A DNA stretch of 64,000 nucleotides from Mycobacterium sp. Root135 (GCF_001426545.1 NZ_LMEZ01000010.1:186001-250000); one strand, 5' to 3'. Positions 1-8,804 are shown, numbered from the stretch's first letter. The notes: generated from the letters alone by a model not told the origin. Numbers and translations: made by a program.

Positions 1-760
1 CCGCGGGACGGTGACACTGCACCACCAGCGCGTCGGGGTACGTGGCGAACAACGCGTCGAGGGCAAACAAGTGGCTGGGATTCTTGAGCACCCAACGCTT
101 CTCGGGCTCGTGGAGTCCGATCAGCTGGAGGTTCTTGCGGTGACGCTGATAGGGCTTGGTCCAGTCCTGCTGGGAGAGCCACTGCGAGTACGTCGGTACG
201 TGCGCGAGCGTCTCGTAGGACACCGAGTGCAGTGACTGGCGCAGCAGTTGCCAGCACTCCTCCACCTCGTCGGCGGTCATGTAGTGCAGCCCGGTGTAGT
301 CGGGGTTGTCCTCGTGCGCCTTGCTGAACTGTGCGTCGATCTGCTGGAAGACCGGGTTCTGCGACCAGGTTTCGCGCGGCGGCCGCGGTTGCGGGAACTC
401 TGCGAGCCACAGCTCGAGACCCTGGTGCGCGGGGTCGGCGGTGAGCAGCCGATGGATGGCGGTGGTTCCGGTGCGTGGCAGGCCGGTCACGAAGATCGGG
501 CGCTCGATCGGCACGTCCACGTGCTGCGGGTACTGCTTGAAGGCCGCTTCGGACACCAGTCGGGCCACTAGGGCGTTGCGGACGAAGAACCTCTGCATCT
601 TGCTGCCGAACTCGGTGAGTTCGGCGTCCCGGCTGAACGAGTCGAGCAGCACCCCGAGAGCTTCGAGGTAGTTGTCGTCGTCGACGCCGAAGTCGTCGAG
701 CCCACACGCCTTCGTCGCCGAGGCATGCAGGTCCTCGACGGATCCGACGTTCGTCCTCAT
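1..760 (-). CDS. Sulfotransferase-family protein, 3' end cut by window edge
   Basis: About 253 N-terminal residues are visible; the stop lies beyond base 1. The reading starts MRTNVGSVEDLHASATKACG. At about residue 90 it carries FVTGLPRTGTTAIHRLL, the PAPS-binding P-loop-like motif of sulfotransferases, and near the window edge VVQCHRP, the position of the second phosphate-binding segment. Its ATG overlaps the TGA of the preceding SDR gene (ATGA), so it is the third gene of an operon with a KstR box upstream. Position and partners match Rv3529c of M. tuberculosis. The substrate is not known; a role with steroid intermediates is inferred only from the operon. A true sulfotransferase function is not proven by the motif. 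Confidence 0.8.
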   Translation of the reverse strand, partial: MRTNVGSVEDLHASATKACGLDDFGVDDDNYLEALGVLLDSFSRDAELTEFGSKMQRFFVRNALVARLVSEAAFKQYPQHVDVPIERPIFVTGLPRTGTTAIHRLLTADPAHQGLELWLAEFPQPRPPRETWSQNPVFQQIDAQFSKAHEDNPDYTGLHYMTADEVEECWQLLRQSLHSVSYETLAHVPTYSQWLSQQDWTKPYQRHRKNLQLIGLHEPEKRWVLKNPSHLFALDALFATYPDALVVQCHRPA

Positions 761-1539
761 GCCTTGTACTCCCCGCAGTTGACGTCCAAGGCTTGCCCGG
801 TGATGCCGCTGGACAGATCGCTCGCCATGAACAGGATCGCCGACGCGACCTCGTCCTCGGTGGGCAGCCGCTTCAGGTCGCTGTTGACCGCGGCGGCCTT
901 GTAGATGTCGTCGACGGAGGTGCCGTACTTGCCCGCCTGGTGCTCGAAGTAGCTCTTCAGCGTCCCACCCCAGATGTAGCCGGGCAGAATGGAATTGACG
1001 CGAATGCCCTCCTCGCCCAGCTCGGTCGCGAGGGACTGCGACATCGCAAGCAGCGCCGACTTCGCCATCTTGTACGCCCCGTACTTGGCCTGCGAGTGGC
1101 GGACCACCATGGAGTTCACGTTGACGATCGACCCGTTCGCCTCGGCCAGCGCCGGCGTGAAGCCCTGGATCATGCGCAGCGCCCCGAACACCGTCAGCTC
1201 GATCGCGTCCCGCATGTGTTCGAAGGTGGTGTTGGCCAGCGGCCTCATCGAAGGCACCCGAAATGCGTTGTTGACCAACACGTCCACCTTGCCGAAGGCC
1301 TTGAGCGACTCCTCGACGAGGTTGTTCACCTGGGCCTCGTCGGTGATGTCGGTGCCCACCGAGAGGGCTCTGCGACCCAGGTCGGTGACCTCCTTGGCGA
1401 CGCCCTCCAAGCGCTCCACCGTGCGAGCCGCGAGAACCAGGTCGGCACCCTGCTCGGCGCACCGCCTGGCGAGCGTCGTTCCCAGCGCCGGGCCGACGCC
1501 GCTGATCACGACGACCTTGCCATCCAGAAGTCCGGCCAT
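757..1539 (-). CDS. Short-chain dehydrogenase/reductase (Rv3530c-like)
   Basis: 260 residues, a normal classical SDR length. The N-terminal Rossmann motif is VISGVGPALGTTLA, a variant of TGxxxGIG with Gly-Pro-Ala. NNA follows at about residue 90 and the catalytic YGAYK at about residue 155 (YxxxK). It starts 3 bp after the DUF1214 gene and its stop overlaps the sulfotransferase start, so the three are co-transcribed. The nucleotide-binding fold and Tyr/Lys pair support NAD(P)-dependent oxidation or reduction of a hydroxyl or keto group. The KstR box at the head of the operon suggests a sterol-derived substrate, but no specific step can be assigned from sequence. Confidence 0.88.
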   Translation of the reverse strand: MAGLLDGKVVVISGVGPALGTTLARRCAEQGADLVLAARTVERLEGVAKEVTDLGRRALSVGTDITDEAQVNNLVEESLKAFGKVDVLVNNAFRVPSMRPLANTTFEHMRDAIELTVFGALRMIQGFTPALAEANGSIVNVNSMVVRHSQAKYGAYKMAKSALLAMSQSLATELGEEGIRVNSILPGYIWGGTLKSYFEHQAGKYGTSVDDIYKAAAVNSDLKRLPTEDEVASAILFMASDLSSGITGQALDVNCGEYKA

Positions 1540-1542
1540 CTG

Positions 1543-2670
1543 CTATCCCACCATTCTTTCGCCAATTTGCTTCTGTCGTAACGCTATCCGCGCTCGCCAG
1601 TCGTCGTCGGAGATCTTGTTGGACTCGTAGTACGGCAGCGAGCCGGCCACGTCGTCGACGTTCACCAGCTCGACGGTCGGGCCGTCGGCCTCGCCCATTT
1701 CACGGGACACTCGCTGCCAGCGGAACTGTAGATAGCCCTTGCGATGACCGAGCGTCTCCACCCAATTGGTCACGCCGGGGTTGCGGTCCGACACCACGAT
1801 CCGGATCATGCCGTCCGGATCCGCTTGTGCCTGAGTGCCGTTCAGTGAGGTCTGGTGGTTGATGTAGTCCAGCGAGATGTACCAGAGGCTGCCCAGCTGG
1901 AAGCCGAGGTAGGGCGCATCGGTGACCGGCAGGGTGATGACGAGCGCCTGATCCTCGTTGAGGTTGAACTGTCCCGCCGACGAGTACTGCGTGGCCAGCC
2001 CGCCGGGGGTCAGGCGCGGCGGGACCATCGTGTTGGCGGGGGCGTCGGTGTAGAACCACTGCGGAAACTGCAGCCAGGTCTTAACGCGCTGTACCAATTG
2101 CTTGCCTGCGACGGCATAACGCTTCTCGATGAGTTCCTTGGTCAGCGCCGGCGGTGCGGTGCCCTCGGTGTCGGTGCGGGCGATCGCGAAGGTTCCTCGC
2201 TGAGCCGACCAGTCGTTGTAGACCTCGCGGATCACCAGCTGCGCGGGCGCGGCCGGCGTGAAGCGCCATTCGAACGTGCCGTCGTCGGCGATGTCGAGTT
2301 TGCGGTCGTCGAAGGCGGTCTCGCTGTCGGGAACTTCCGAGTCGGTGTACTCGCCACCCAGCAGTTGGAAGCTGACGTCGGTGGTGGTGCCGCGCGTGCC
2401 GGTGACGACGTATTCGTGGCCGGGCTGGACCCGCGTGCCGAAGTACATGGTGTCGGGGTTGTCGAGGCCCATCTTGGTGAACGGCCCGGTGCCGCTGTGC
2501 AGGAACGGGTGGTCGCGGTCGTAGTCGAACGCCACGTGGGTGCACCCGGAGATACAGCCTGCGAGGTATTGCAAACCCTCGAGGAGGTCGGCCTCGGATT
2601 CGATGAATGGTGCGGCGGCGACGAGGCTTTCGGCTTCGGCGATGGCGTCGGCCAACGGCTGTGAATACAT
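1543..2670 (-). CDS. DUF1214-type protein (Rv3531c-like), KstR-regulated
   Basis: 375 residues from the ATG at 2670 (MYSQPLADAIAEAESLV). An in-frame extension upstream to 2820 would run through the operators and is rejected. The C-terminal half (about residues 200-340) has the features of DUF1214 proteins, including DAPYLGFQLGSLWY and IRIVVSDRNPGVTNW. No signal peptide or membrane helix is seen. It is the first gene of the operon that continues into the SDR and sulfotransferase, and a perfect KstR operator lies 84 bp upstream. Its homologue Rv3531c sits at the same place in M. tuberculosis. The biochemical function is unknown; involvement in sterol metabolism rests on regulation and synteny. 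Confidence 0.85.
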   Translation of the reverse strand: MYSQPLADAIAEAESLVAAAPFIESEADLLEGLQYLAGCISGCTHVAFDYDRDHPFLHSGTGPFTKMGLDNPDTMYFGTRVQPGHEYVVTGTRGTTTDVSFQLLGGEYTDSEVPDSETAFDDRKLDIADDGTFEWRFTPAAPAQLVIREVYNDWSAQRGTFAIARTDTEGTAPPALTKELIEKRYAVAGKQLVQRVKTWLQFPQWFYTDAPANTMVPPRLTPGGLATQYSSAGQFNLNEDQALVITLPVTDAPYLGFQLGSLWYISLDYINHQTSLNGTQAQADPDGMIRIVVSDRNPGVTNWVETLGHRKGYLQFRWQRVSREMGEADGPTVELVNVDDVAGSLPYYESNKISDDDWRARIALRQKQIGERMVG

Positions 2671-2710
2671 GCGGACTACGGCCTCCCGGTGATAAAACAG
2701 TGCCCAGCAT

Positions 2711-2726
2711 GGTCCAATATTGGACC
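2711..2726. promoter_or_regulatory. Perfect 16-bp palindrome, possible IclR-regulator operator
   Basis: GGTCCAATATTGGACC reads the same on both strands. It lies 40 bp upstream of the DUF1214 start and about 75 bp upstream of the divergent IclR-family gene. It does not match the KstR, KstR2 or LexA consensus. IclR-family proteins usually bind a palindrome in the divergent promoter next to their own gene, so this is the best candidate site for the neighbouring regulator. That assignment is inference. Confidence 0.55.
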
Positions 2727-2753
2727 GCGCTGGTACATTTACCGACCTGACAC

Positions 2754-2767
2754 TAGAACGTGTTCTA
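2754..2767. promoter_or_regulatory. KstR operator
   Basis: TAGAACGTGTTCTA is a perfect palindrome and an exact match to TnnAACnnGTTnnA. It lies 87 bp from the DUF1214 start and 34 bp from the IclR-family start, so KstR could control both directions. It places the DUF1214-SDR-sulfotransferase operon in the cholesterol regulon. Confidence 0.92.
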
Positions 2768-2801
2768 ATTCGAGTCAACGTGCCGAGGAGGGCGGGGTGA
2801 C

Positions 2802-3710
2802 ATGACCGACAGGGCCTCACCGCCGACCGAGCGCGTCGTCGCCATCCTGGACTTCCTGGCCCGGCATCCGCACGACCGCTTCGGCCTCTCCGACCTGGCG
2901 CGTCGCGTCGAGCTGAGCAAGCCGACCTGCCTCGGTATCCTCACCACGCTCGCAGAGTCGGGCTACCTCATTCGGGATGCCCGCGACAAGACGTATCGCC
3001 TTGGGCCACGGCTCATTTCGCTCGGCCACATCGCGCAGGAGTCAATGCGCGTCAGCCCCACTGCGCGAGAGGAACTGGGACGCCTCGCCGCGGCGTACGG
3101 CACGACCGCGGCGCTGTCCGCGGTGATCGACGACCGCATCACCCTATTGGAACTGGTGGGCCCGCAGAGCGCAGACGTGGGAGTACTCGTCGGCCAGAGT
3201 TATCCGTTCGCTCCGCCTGTGGGCCTGATGTTCGTACTGTGGGACGACGAGGCGCTGCGGAACTGGCTGGCCAAGGAACCGACGATTCCCCTACGAACCG
3301 ACTCCGAGCGACTCGACCGGGTGGTCGCGGAATGCCGTCGCGAGGGGTACCTCGTCGAGCGACTCACTCCGAGTGGCCGACGGCTCTACGCACTGATGGC
3401 CGGCATGTCGAGCACGCTGCCACAGGAACTGCGCGCGCTACTCGGCGAGATGATCTCCGACGTCGGCGAACGGGTCTACCTGAGTAGCGAGGCGTCCGCC
3501 GCGGGACCGGGACGATCGAAGAAGCGGCACGACATCAGCGTCATCTCCGCGCCCGTCTTCGATCACCACCGCAGGCAGGCGATGGTGATGTCGTTGCAGA
3601 TCGGCGGCGCCCTCACCGACGCCGAGATCGCCAAGCGAGCGCGGGGCCTGATGGTCAGCGCTCGCGTGCTCACCGCTCAGCTCGGTGGTCGGGTGTCCGC
3701 GTCCGATTAG
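2802..3710 (+). CDS. IclR-family transcriptional regulator
   Basis: 302 residues from an ATG preceded by GAGGAGGG at 9-10 bp spacing. The N-terminal winged helix-turn-helix spans about residues 10-70 (FGLSDLARRVELSKPTCLGI), and the remaining 200 residues form the effector-binding domain (AALSAVIDDRITLLELVG). It is divergent from the DUF1214 operon, with a KstR box and a perfect 16-bp palindrome between them. IclR proteins act as repressors or activators responding to small aromatic or acid ligands. The ligand here is unknown. In M. tuberculosis the stretch after Rv3531c holds PPE61 and PPE62 instead, so this gene is part of the accessory content. Confidence 0.88.
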   Translation: MTDRASPPTERVVAILDFLARHPHDRFGLSDLARRVELSKPTCLGILTTLAESGYLIRDARDKTYRLGPRLISLGHIAQESMRVSPTAREELGRLAAAYGTTAALSAVIDDRITLLELVGPQSADVGVLVGQSYPFAPPVGLMFVLWDDEALRNWLAKEPTIPLRTDSERLDRVVAECRREGYLVERLTPSGRRLYALMAGMSSTLPQELRALLGEMISDVGERVYLSSEASAAGPGRSKKRHDISVISAPVFDHHRRQAMVMSLQIGGALTDAEIAKRARGLMVSARVLTAQLGGRVSASD

Positions 3711-3828
3711 CATGCGCCACTGACATTTTCGTGTTCCGGCGCCGGAGTTGTGCACAGTCCGTGATTCATCCCCAGATCGGGGTCTACGGCGAGAATCCCG
3801 GCGCAGCCTGGGGCCGGCGGGAGTAAAT

Positions 3829-3844
3829 TCGAACGCATGTTCGA
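3829..3844. promoter_or_regulatory. LexA SOS box across the start codon
   Basis: TCGAACGCATGTTCGA is an exact match to the mycobacterial/Gram-positive LexA operator (TCGAAC-N4-GTTCGA). The ATG start of the HNH gene (3837-3839) lies inside it, so bound LexA would block the start region directly. In M. tuberculosis, 13E12-repeat genes have been reported among LexA-bound, damage-inducible genes. DNA-damage control here is therefore likely, though not tested. Confidence 0.88.
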
Positions 3845-5504
3845 CTCACTGGTTGCCGCTACGGCTGACACCTCGGGTGCCGGCGCGGTGGAGTCGTGGT
3901 CGCGGGTGGAGTCGGCCGCCTGCGCCCGCAGGGTCGCGGCGATGGCATCCATGTTCCAGGCCGCCTGCGCCGCCGACGGATCCGCCGAACGCGACCAATG
4001 GTGCTTGGACACCTGGGACGCCGTCGCCGCCCACATCGGCGCCGCCCAACGCATCACCCACGGCGCCGCCTCCAACCAACTCCTCATCGCCGTCGCGCTG
4101 CACGAACGCTTCCCGCTGGTCGCCGCCGTGTTCGCCGAAGGGCTCATCACCTACCAACTGGTCCGGACGGTCGTGCAGCGCGGCGCCCTGGTCGTCGACC
4201 CCGACGCCCTGCACGAATTGGACAAGTTGTTGGCCGAGGCGCTGAGCACCCGCGAACCCATGTCGACGGCAACACTCGAGAAGACCGTCGACGCGTTCGT
4301 CGCCCAGGTCGACCCGCAGGCCGTGCACCGCACCGAGACCCGGGCGCGTGGCCGGTCCGTGGACGTCGGCGACGACGACGGCAGCGGAATGGCCACGGTG
4401 TTCGCCACCCTGTTCGCCACCGACGCCAAAGCCTTCGACGCGCGGTTGAGTGCGATCGCCAAGACCGTGTGCCCCGCCGACCCCCGCACCAAGGACCAAC
4501 GCCGCGCCGACGCCATCGGAGCCATATCCCACGGCAACGACCGCCTGGCATGCCTCTGCAACACCGACAACTGCCCCGCAGGTGAGAACCCACCCTCCAC
4601 CGGGGTGGTGGTCTACGTGATCGCGAGCGCGGACACCCTCCGCGAACCCGAGGTACCGGCCCCACCCCCACCGCCGACCCCCACCGTTCCCGACCCCGAC
4701 GACGTCTCGCCAAGCGGAAATTCAGAGCCGCCGGAGAGCCGCGCGGACTCTGCACAGGAGGGCGCTGACCGCTCGAGCCACGCTGCACCACATTGCGAGT
4801 CCCGCGCGCACCTCCCCAGTGACCCCGCCAACGAGCGCACCGCCCTCGACGGCGAACCCCCAGCCCTGTTCACCAAGCCACTGCGCGAACTGACCCTCAC
4901 CGAAGCCCTCACCCCCAACCCGGGCCGGCTCACCCAGCTGCGGCCCGCCGCGCTGATGGGTGGACAGTTCGTGCCCGGGGCGATCGCGTGCCGCGCCACC
5001 GTCGGGGCCACCATCACCCCAATCGTGCACCCCGGACAAGCCCCACCCGAACCCCGATACCGCCCCTCCAAGAAGCTGGCCGACTTCGTCCGCTGCCGCG
5101 ACATGACCTGCCGCTTCCCCGGCTGCAAAGTACCCGCCACCCATACCGACGTCGACCACACGATCCCGTGGCCATACGGGCCCACGGCCGCATCCAACCT
5201 GAAATGTCTATGCCGAAGACACCACTTGCTGAAAACATTCTGGGGTGGCCAAAGTGGTTGGCGCGACGAGCAACTCGACGACGGCACCATAGTGTGGACC
5301 GCACCCGACGACCGACAACACATCACCACACCGGGCAGCCGCCTGCTCTTCCCCGAACTGTCCGAACCCACCAAGACCGTTCAGGCGAGCCGGGTGCCCA
5401 CAGCACACACGGCCGGGCTGACAATGCCACGCCGCAAGACCACCCGCGCCCAAGACCGCGCCAACCGCATCCAACGCGAACGCGAACTCAACGAAGCGGG
5501 CTAG
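3837..5504 (+). CDS. 13E12-repeat/DUF222 protein with HNH nuclease domain
   Basis: 555 residues, a complete and uninterrupted copy. The first 240 residues are the alpha-helical DUF222 region (WDAVAAHIGAAQRITHGAAS; EGLITYQLVRTVV). Residues about 270-345 are a low-complexity Pro/Ser/Asp linker. The C-terminus carries an HNH module: Cys425 and Cys430 (TCRFPGC), D440-H441, Cys457/Cys459 and H462-H463 (LKCLCRRHH). The start lies inside a LexA box; GGGAG sits 14 bp upstream, a slightly long spacing. In M. tuberculosis these REP13E12 elements are the integration sites of prophage phiRv1. The physiological role of the protein is unknown; a nuclease activity is inferred from the HNH residues. It converges on rqlH with a 4-bp overlap. 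Confidence 0.9.
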   Translation: MFDSLVAATADTSGAGAVESWSRVESAACARRVAAMASMFQAACAADGSAERDQWCLDTWDAVAAHIGAAQRITHGAASNQLLIAVALHERFPLVAAVFAEGLITYQLVRTVVQRGALVVDPDALHELDKLLAEALSTREPMSTATLEKTVDAFVAQVDPQAVHRTETRARGRSVDVGDDDGSGMATVFATLFATDAKAFDARLSAIAKTVCPADPRTKDQRRADAIGAISHGNDRLACLCNTDNCPAGENPPSTGVVVYVIASADTLREPEVPAPPPPPTPTVPDPDDVSPSGNSEPPESRADSAQEGADRSSHAAPHCESRAHLPSDPANERTALDGEPPALFTKPLRELTLTEALTPNPGRLTQLRPAALMGGQFVPGAIACRATVGATITPIVHPGQAPPEPRYRPSKKLADFVRCRDMTCRFPGCKVPATHTDVDHTIPWPYGPTAASNLKCLCRRHHLLKTFWGGQSGWRDEQLDDGTIVWTAPDDRQHITTPGSRLLFPELSEPTKTVQASRVPTAHTAGLTMPRRKTTRAQDRANRIQRERELNEAG

Positions 5505-7597
5505 CTGGTGCTGGCCAGTGCGAAGGGCAACACCTCCGACGCGCCCGCAGCCCTGACCACGCGTGCGGCCATCGTCAGCGTCCACCCGGTGTCAGTCATG
5601 TCGTCGACCAGCAGCACCGGTCCGGCCGCGCTGGCGATCACGGCAGGATCGGGCGCCAGCCAGGCACCGTGCAGCGCCGCCACCCGGTAGGCAGAGTTGG
5701 CCGCCGTCACCGGGCGGCGTTCCGGCGCGTACTGCAGCGTGCCGAGGTCGGTCAGCCGACCGAGCCGTGACAGCTCGCGGGCCAGCGAGCCGATCAACAG
5801 CGGATGCCGATCGGAGTCCATCGCCAGCACCGCGGTCGGCCTCGTCGACCACTCCCACGACGCCAGCACCTTTACCGCCGCCTGCACCACCTCCGCAGGC
5901 ACCTCGGCGTCCGGCTCGTCGAGCAGTCGCCGCAGCCGTGCCCCCCAGCCGAGATCGGTCAGCCTGCCGATCACCCGACCCGGCGCCGGGCCGTCACCGA
6001 TCTTGCCGCTCAGGCTGACCCCAAGCTTGGCCAGGCCGGACGGCCACTGCTTGCGCGGCGCGATCTCCACGCCGGGCCGCATCAGCCGCTGGCGGGTGTC
6101 CTCGGCCGAGGACGGGTCGACCGAGGCGTCGTACTGCTTGCCGGTGCAGTTGTCGCAGCGACCGCAACGTTCACCCTCTGCGAGCTCCGGATCGTCCAAC
6201 TGCCCACGCAGGAACGCCATCCGGCACCCCTCGGTCACCTGGTAGTCGAGCATCGCCTGCTGCTCGCGCTTGCGCGCCTCGTCGAGCTTTCGGTACCGCG
6301 CCTCGTCGTACTCCCACGGCACCCCTGTGCCGATCCAGCCGCCCTTCACCCGCCGCACCGCCCCGTCGACGTCGAGCACCTTCAGCACCATCTCCAGCCG
6401 CGTCCGGCCCAGATCCACCAACGGTTCGAGCGCGGGCGTCGACTGCGGCCGCTCGGACTCCAACGCGTCGATCACGTTGCGCACCATGGCCTCTGACGGA
6501 AACGCCACCGACGAGAAGTAACGCCACACGTCTTGGTCCTCGTGACCGGGCAGCAGCACCACCTCGGCACTTGCCGTCGACCGGCCCGCGCGGCCGACCT
6601 GCTGGTAGTACGCAATCGGCGAGGACGGCGCGCCCAGGTGGACGACGAACCCCAGGTCGGGCTTGTCGAAGCCCATGCCGAGCGCCGAGGTGGCGATCAG
6701 CGCCTTGACGCGGTTGGCCAGCAGATCCCCCTCCAACTGCTCGCGCTCCGAGGTCTCGGTGGCTCCGGTGTAGGCGGCCACCGGGTGTCCCTGGTCACGC
6801 AACAGCGTCGCGACGTCGTTCGCCTGAGCCACGGTCAACGTGTACACGATGCCCGACCCGGGAAGTGAATCAATGTGCGCGGCAAGCCAAGCCGCTCGTT
6901 GGGCCGGGTTGCCTGCCTTGACCACCGACAGCCGCAGCGACTCGCGGTCCAGCCCGCCGCGAAGCACCAGGGTGTCCTTGCCGCCGACCCCGAGCTGACT
7001 TGCCACGTCGTCGACGACGCGGTCGTTGGCCGTCGCCGTGGTGGCGAGCACGGGGACGTCGGTGCCCAGTTCGGCGATCAACGTGCGGATACGCCGATAG
7101 TCCGGCCGGAAGTCGTGGCCCCAGTCCGACACGCAGTGCGCCTCGTCGACCACGACGAGGCCGGCGTCGTGCGCCAGAGCGGGCAGCACCTGGTCACGAA
7201 AGTCGGGATTGTTCAACCGCTCCGGACTGACCAGCAGGACGTCGAGGTCGCCGCCCCGCACGCGCTCGTGGATCTCGGCCCAGTCGGTGACGTTGCTCGA
7301 GTTGATGGTGGCGGCGCGGACGCCGGCCCGGTCGGCCGCCTGAACCTGGTTGCGCATAAGCGCCAGCAGCGGCGACACGATGACCGTCGGACCGTGTCCG
7401 CTCGCGCGCAGCAGCTTGGCGGCAATGAAGTACACCGCCGACTTGCCCCACCCGGTGCGCTGCACGACCAGCGCGCGGCGCCGCTGGACGACGAGCGCCT
7501 CGATGGCGATCCACTGGTCGTCGCGCAGGACGGCCTGTGGTCCAGCCAGCTGCTCGAGGATGGTCTGAGCGTGCTCGCGGGTCGCCATGACGTACAT
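5501..7597 (-). CDS. rqlH: RecQ-like DNA helicase RqlH with ComF-like C-terminal domain
   Basis: 698 residues from the ATG at 7597; an ATG three codons later is also possible. Walker A GWGKS is at about residues 50-53, DEAHCVSDWGHDF at 151-163 (DEAH box plus RecQ aromatic loop), TATAND at 187-192 and QVGRAGR (motif VI) at 333-339. A zinc tetracysteine follows (Cys458, 478, 481, 484). No HRDC domain is seen. The C-terminus carries VLLVDDMTDTGWT (661-673), a phosphoribosyltransferase signature. This order (ATPase, linker, zinc module, ComF-like PRTase) is the published architecture of M. smegmatis RqlH, a 691-residue 3'-5' helicase. It lies 22 bp after the esterase gene and may share its transcript. 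Confidence 0.92.
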   Translation of the reverse strand: MYVMATREHAQTILEQLAGPQAVLRDDQWIAIEALVVQRRRALVVQRTGWGKSAVYFIAAKLLRASGHGPTVIVSPLLALMRNQVQAADRAGVRAATINSSNVTDWAEIHERVRGGDLDVLLVSPERLNNPDFRDQVLPALAHDAGLVVVDEAHCVSDWGHDFRPDYRRIRTLIAELGTDVPVLATTATANDRVVDDVASQLGVGGKDTLVLRGGLDRESLRLSVVKAGNPAQRAAWLAAHIDSLPGSGIVYTLTVAQANDVATLLRDQGHPVAAYTGATETSEREQLEGDLLANRVKALIATSALGMGFDKPDLGFVVHLGAPSSPIAYYQQVGRAGRSTASAEVVLLPGHEDQDVWRYFSSVAFPSEAMVRNVIDALESERPQSTPALEPLVDLGRTRLEMVLKVLDVDGAVRRVKGGWIGTGVPWEYDEARYRKLDEARKREQQAMLDYQVTEGCRMAFLRGQLDDPELAEGERCGRCDNCTGKQYDASVDPSSAEDTRQRLMRPGVEIAPRKQWPSGLAKLGVSLSGKIGDGPAPGRVIGRLTDLGWGARLRRLLDEPDAEVPAEVVQAAVKVLASWEWSTRPTAVLAMDSDRHPLLIGSLARELSRLGRLTDLGTLQYAPERRPVTAANSAYRVAALHGAWLAPDPAVIASAAGPVLLVDDMTDTGWTLTMAARVVRAAGASEVLPFALASTS

Positions 7598-7619
7598 GGT
7601 GCCCGTACGGTCCGACGTC

Positions 7620-8804
7620 CTAGAGGCCGAGGCAGCGTCGCAGGGCGGCACTGAGGTCGTTCGCGCGGTGATCCCGCGGCGAGATGAGGTTGTTGACGTA
7701 CCCGAAGCCGGTCTTGCTGTCGGCGTCCGCGAACCCGAGGCTGCCGCTGGCGCCGTCGTGCCCGAACGACGAATCGGACAGCAGCGGACGGAACGGGATG
7801 CCGTTGACCAGGAAGCCCGTCGAGAATCGGATCCCCGGCGGGCTGAGTGCGGCGGACCAGCCGTCCCCCACCGAGCGCACGGTGACGGCGTCGGCGGCGG
7901 AGGCCGCGGACAACAGGGGCGAGCCGGTCAGGGGTGCCACCGCCGAGGCGTAGATCGTCGCCAGGGCCCGGGCGTCGAGGATCGCGTTGGCCGCCGGGAT
8001 CTGGGCGGCGTGCACGGCCGGTGTGTTGAAGTCGCGGGCGCAGCCGTCGATCAGCGAGAAGGGGAACGCCGAACCCAGGGTGACGGTACGTACCGCGGGG
8101 GCCTTTCCGATGCGGCGCAGGATGGCGGGCATCGCGCGGTAGCCGGTCCGCAGCAACCGCGACCGCGGCGCGTGCATCCTGGCCACCCGATGCTCGAGGT
8201 CCCACGGCAACCCGATCCAGGCGTCGACGCCGAGCGGGTCGGTCAACCACGCGGCGAGCAATGCGCCCGGCATCATTCCGGTGGCGCGGCGCAGGATCTC
8301 GCCGGTGAGCCAGCCGAACGTCAGCGCGTGATAGGCGAACGCGGTCCCTGGCTCCCACAGCGGACGCTGCGCCTCGATGGCCCGGATCACCGGCTCCCAC
8401 GCCAGCACGTCCTCGAGCGTGAGATCGGCGTCCAACGCCATCAAACCCGCCCGATGTGCGAACACGTCACGAATCACGATGTCCTGCTTGCCCTGTGCGG
8501 CGAACTCCGGCCACACCGATGCGACGGGCGCGTCGAAGTCGAGCAGCCCGCGTTGATGCGCGAGGTACCCGCACAGCGCCATCAGACCCTTGGAGACGGA
8601 GAAGCCGATGGTGAGAGTGTCTGCCGCCCAAGGCCTTCCGGTGGTGACGTCCGCGACGCCGCCGTGCAGGTCGACCACCAGTTTGCCGTCGTGATGGACG
8701 GCGCACGCCGCGCCCATCTCGGTGCCGCGACGGAAGTTCTCGGCGAAGGCGTCGGCGACCGGCCCGAAGCCCTCGTCGGCGAAACCGGAAATGTCAGTAG
8801 GCAT
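7620..8804 (-). CDS. Serine beta-lactamase-fold hydrolase/esterase
   Basis: 394 residues. The nucleophile motif SxxK is S69-V-S-K72 (GFSVSKGL), with a tyrosine motif YHA at about 158-160 and LTSGS-like segments replaced, as in EstB-type esterases rather than true class C beta-lactamases. No signal peptide is seen, so it is probably cytoplasmic. It begins 11 bp before the end of the TIGR03943 gene and is followed 22 bp later by rqlH. Members hydrolyse short-chain esters, including some steroid or drug esters; the substrate here cannot be read from sequence. Confidence 0.85.
   Translation of the reverse strand: MPTDISGFADEGFGPVADAFAENFRRGTEMGAACAVHHDGKLVVDLHGGVADVTTGRPWAADTLTIGFSVSKGLMALCGYLAHQRGLLDFDAPVASVWPEFAAQGKQDIVIRDVFAHRAGLMALDADLTLEDVLAWEPVIRAIEAQRPLWEPGTAFAYHALTFGWLTGEILRRATGMMPGALLAAWLTDPLGVDAWIGLPWDLEHRVARMHAPRSRLLRTGYRAMPAILRRIGKAPAVRTVTLGSAFPFSLIDGCARDFNTPAVHAAQIPAANAILDARALATIYASAVAPLTGSPLLSAASAADAVTVRSVGDGWSAALSPPGIRFSTGFLVNGIPFRPLLSDSSFGHDGASGSLGFADADSKTGFGYVNNLISPRDHRANDLSAALRRCLGL

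Noticed and set aside
3744..3758. GGAGTTGTGCACAGT, repeated identically at 52797-52811, as a shared element or DnaA-box cluster
   Set aside because: A 15-base match is expected a few times by chance in 64 kb, and the sites do not match the mycobacterial DnaA box TTGTCCACA.
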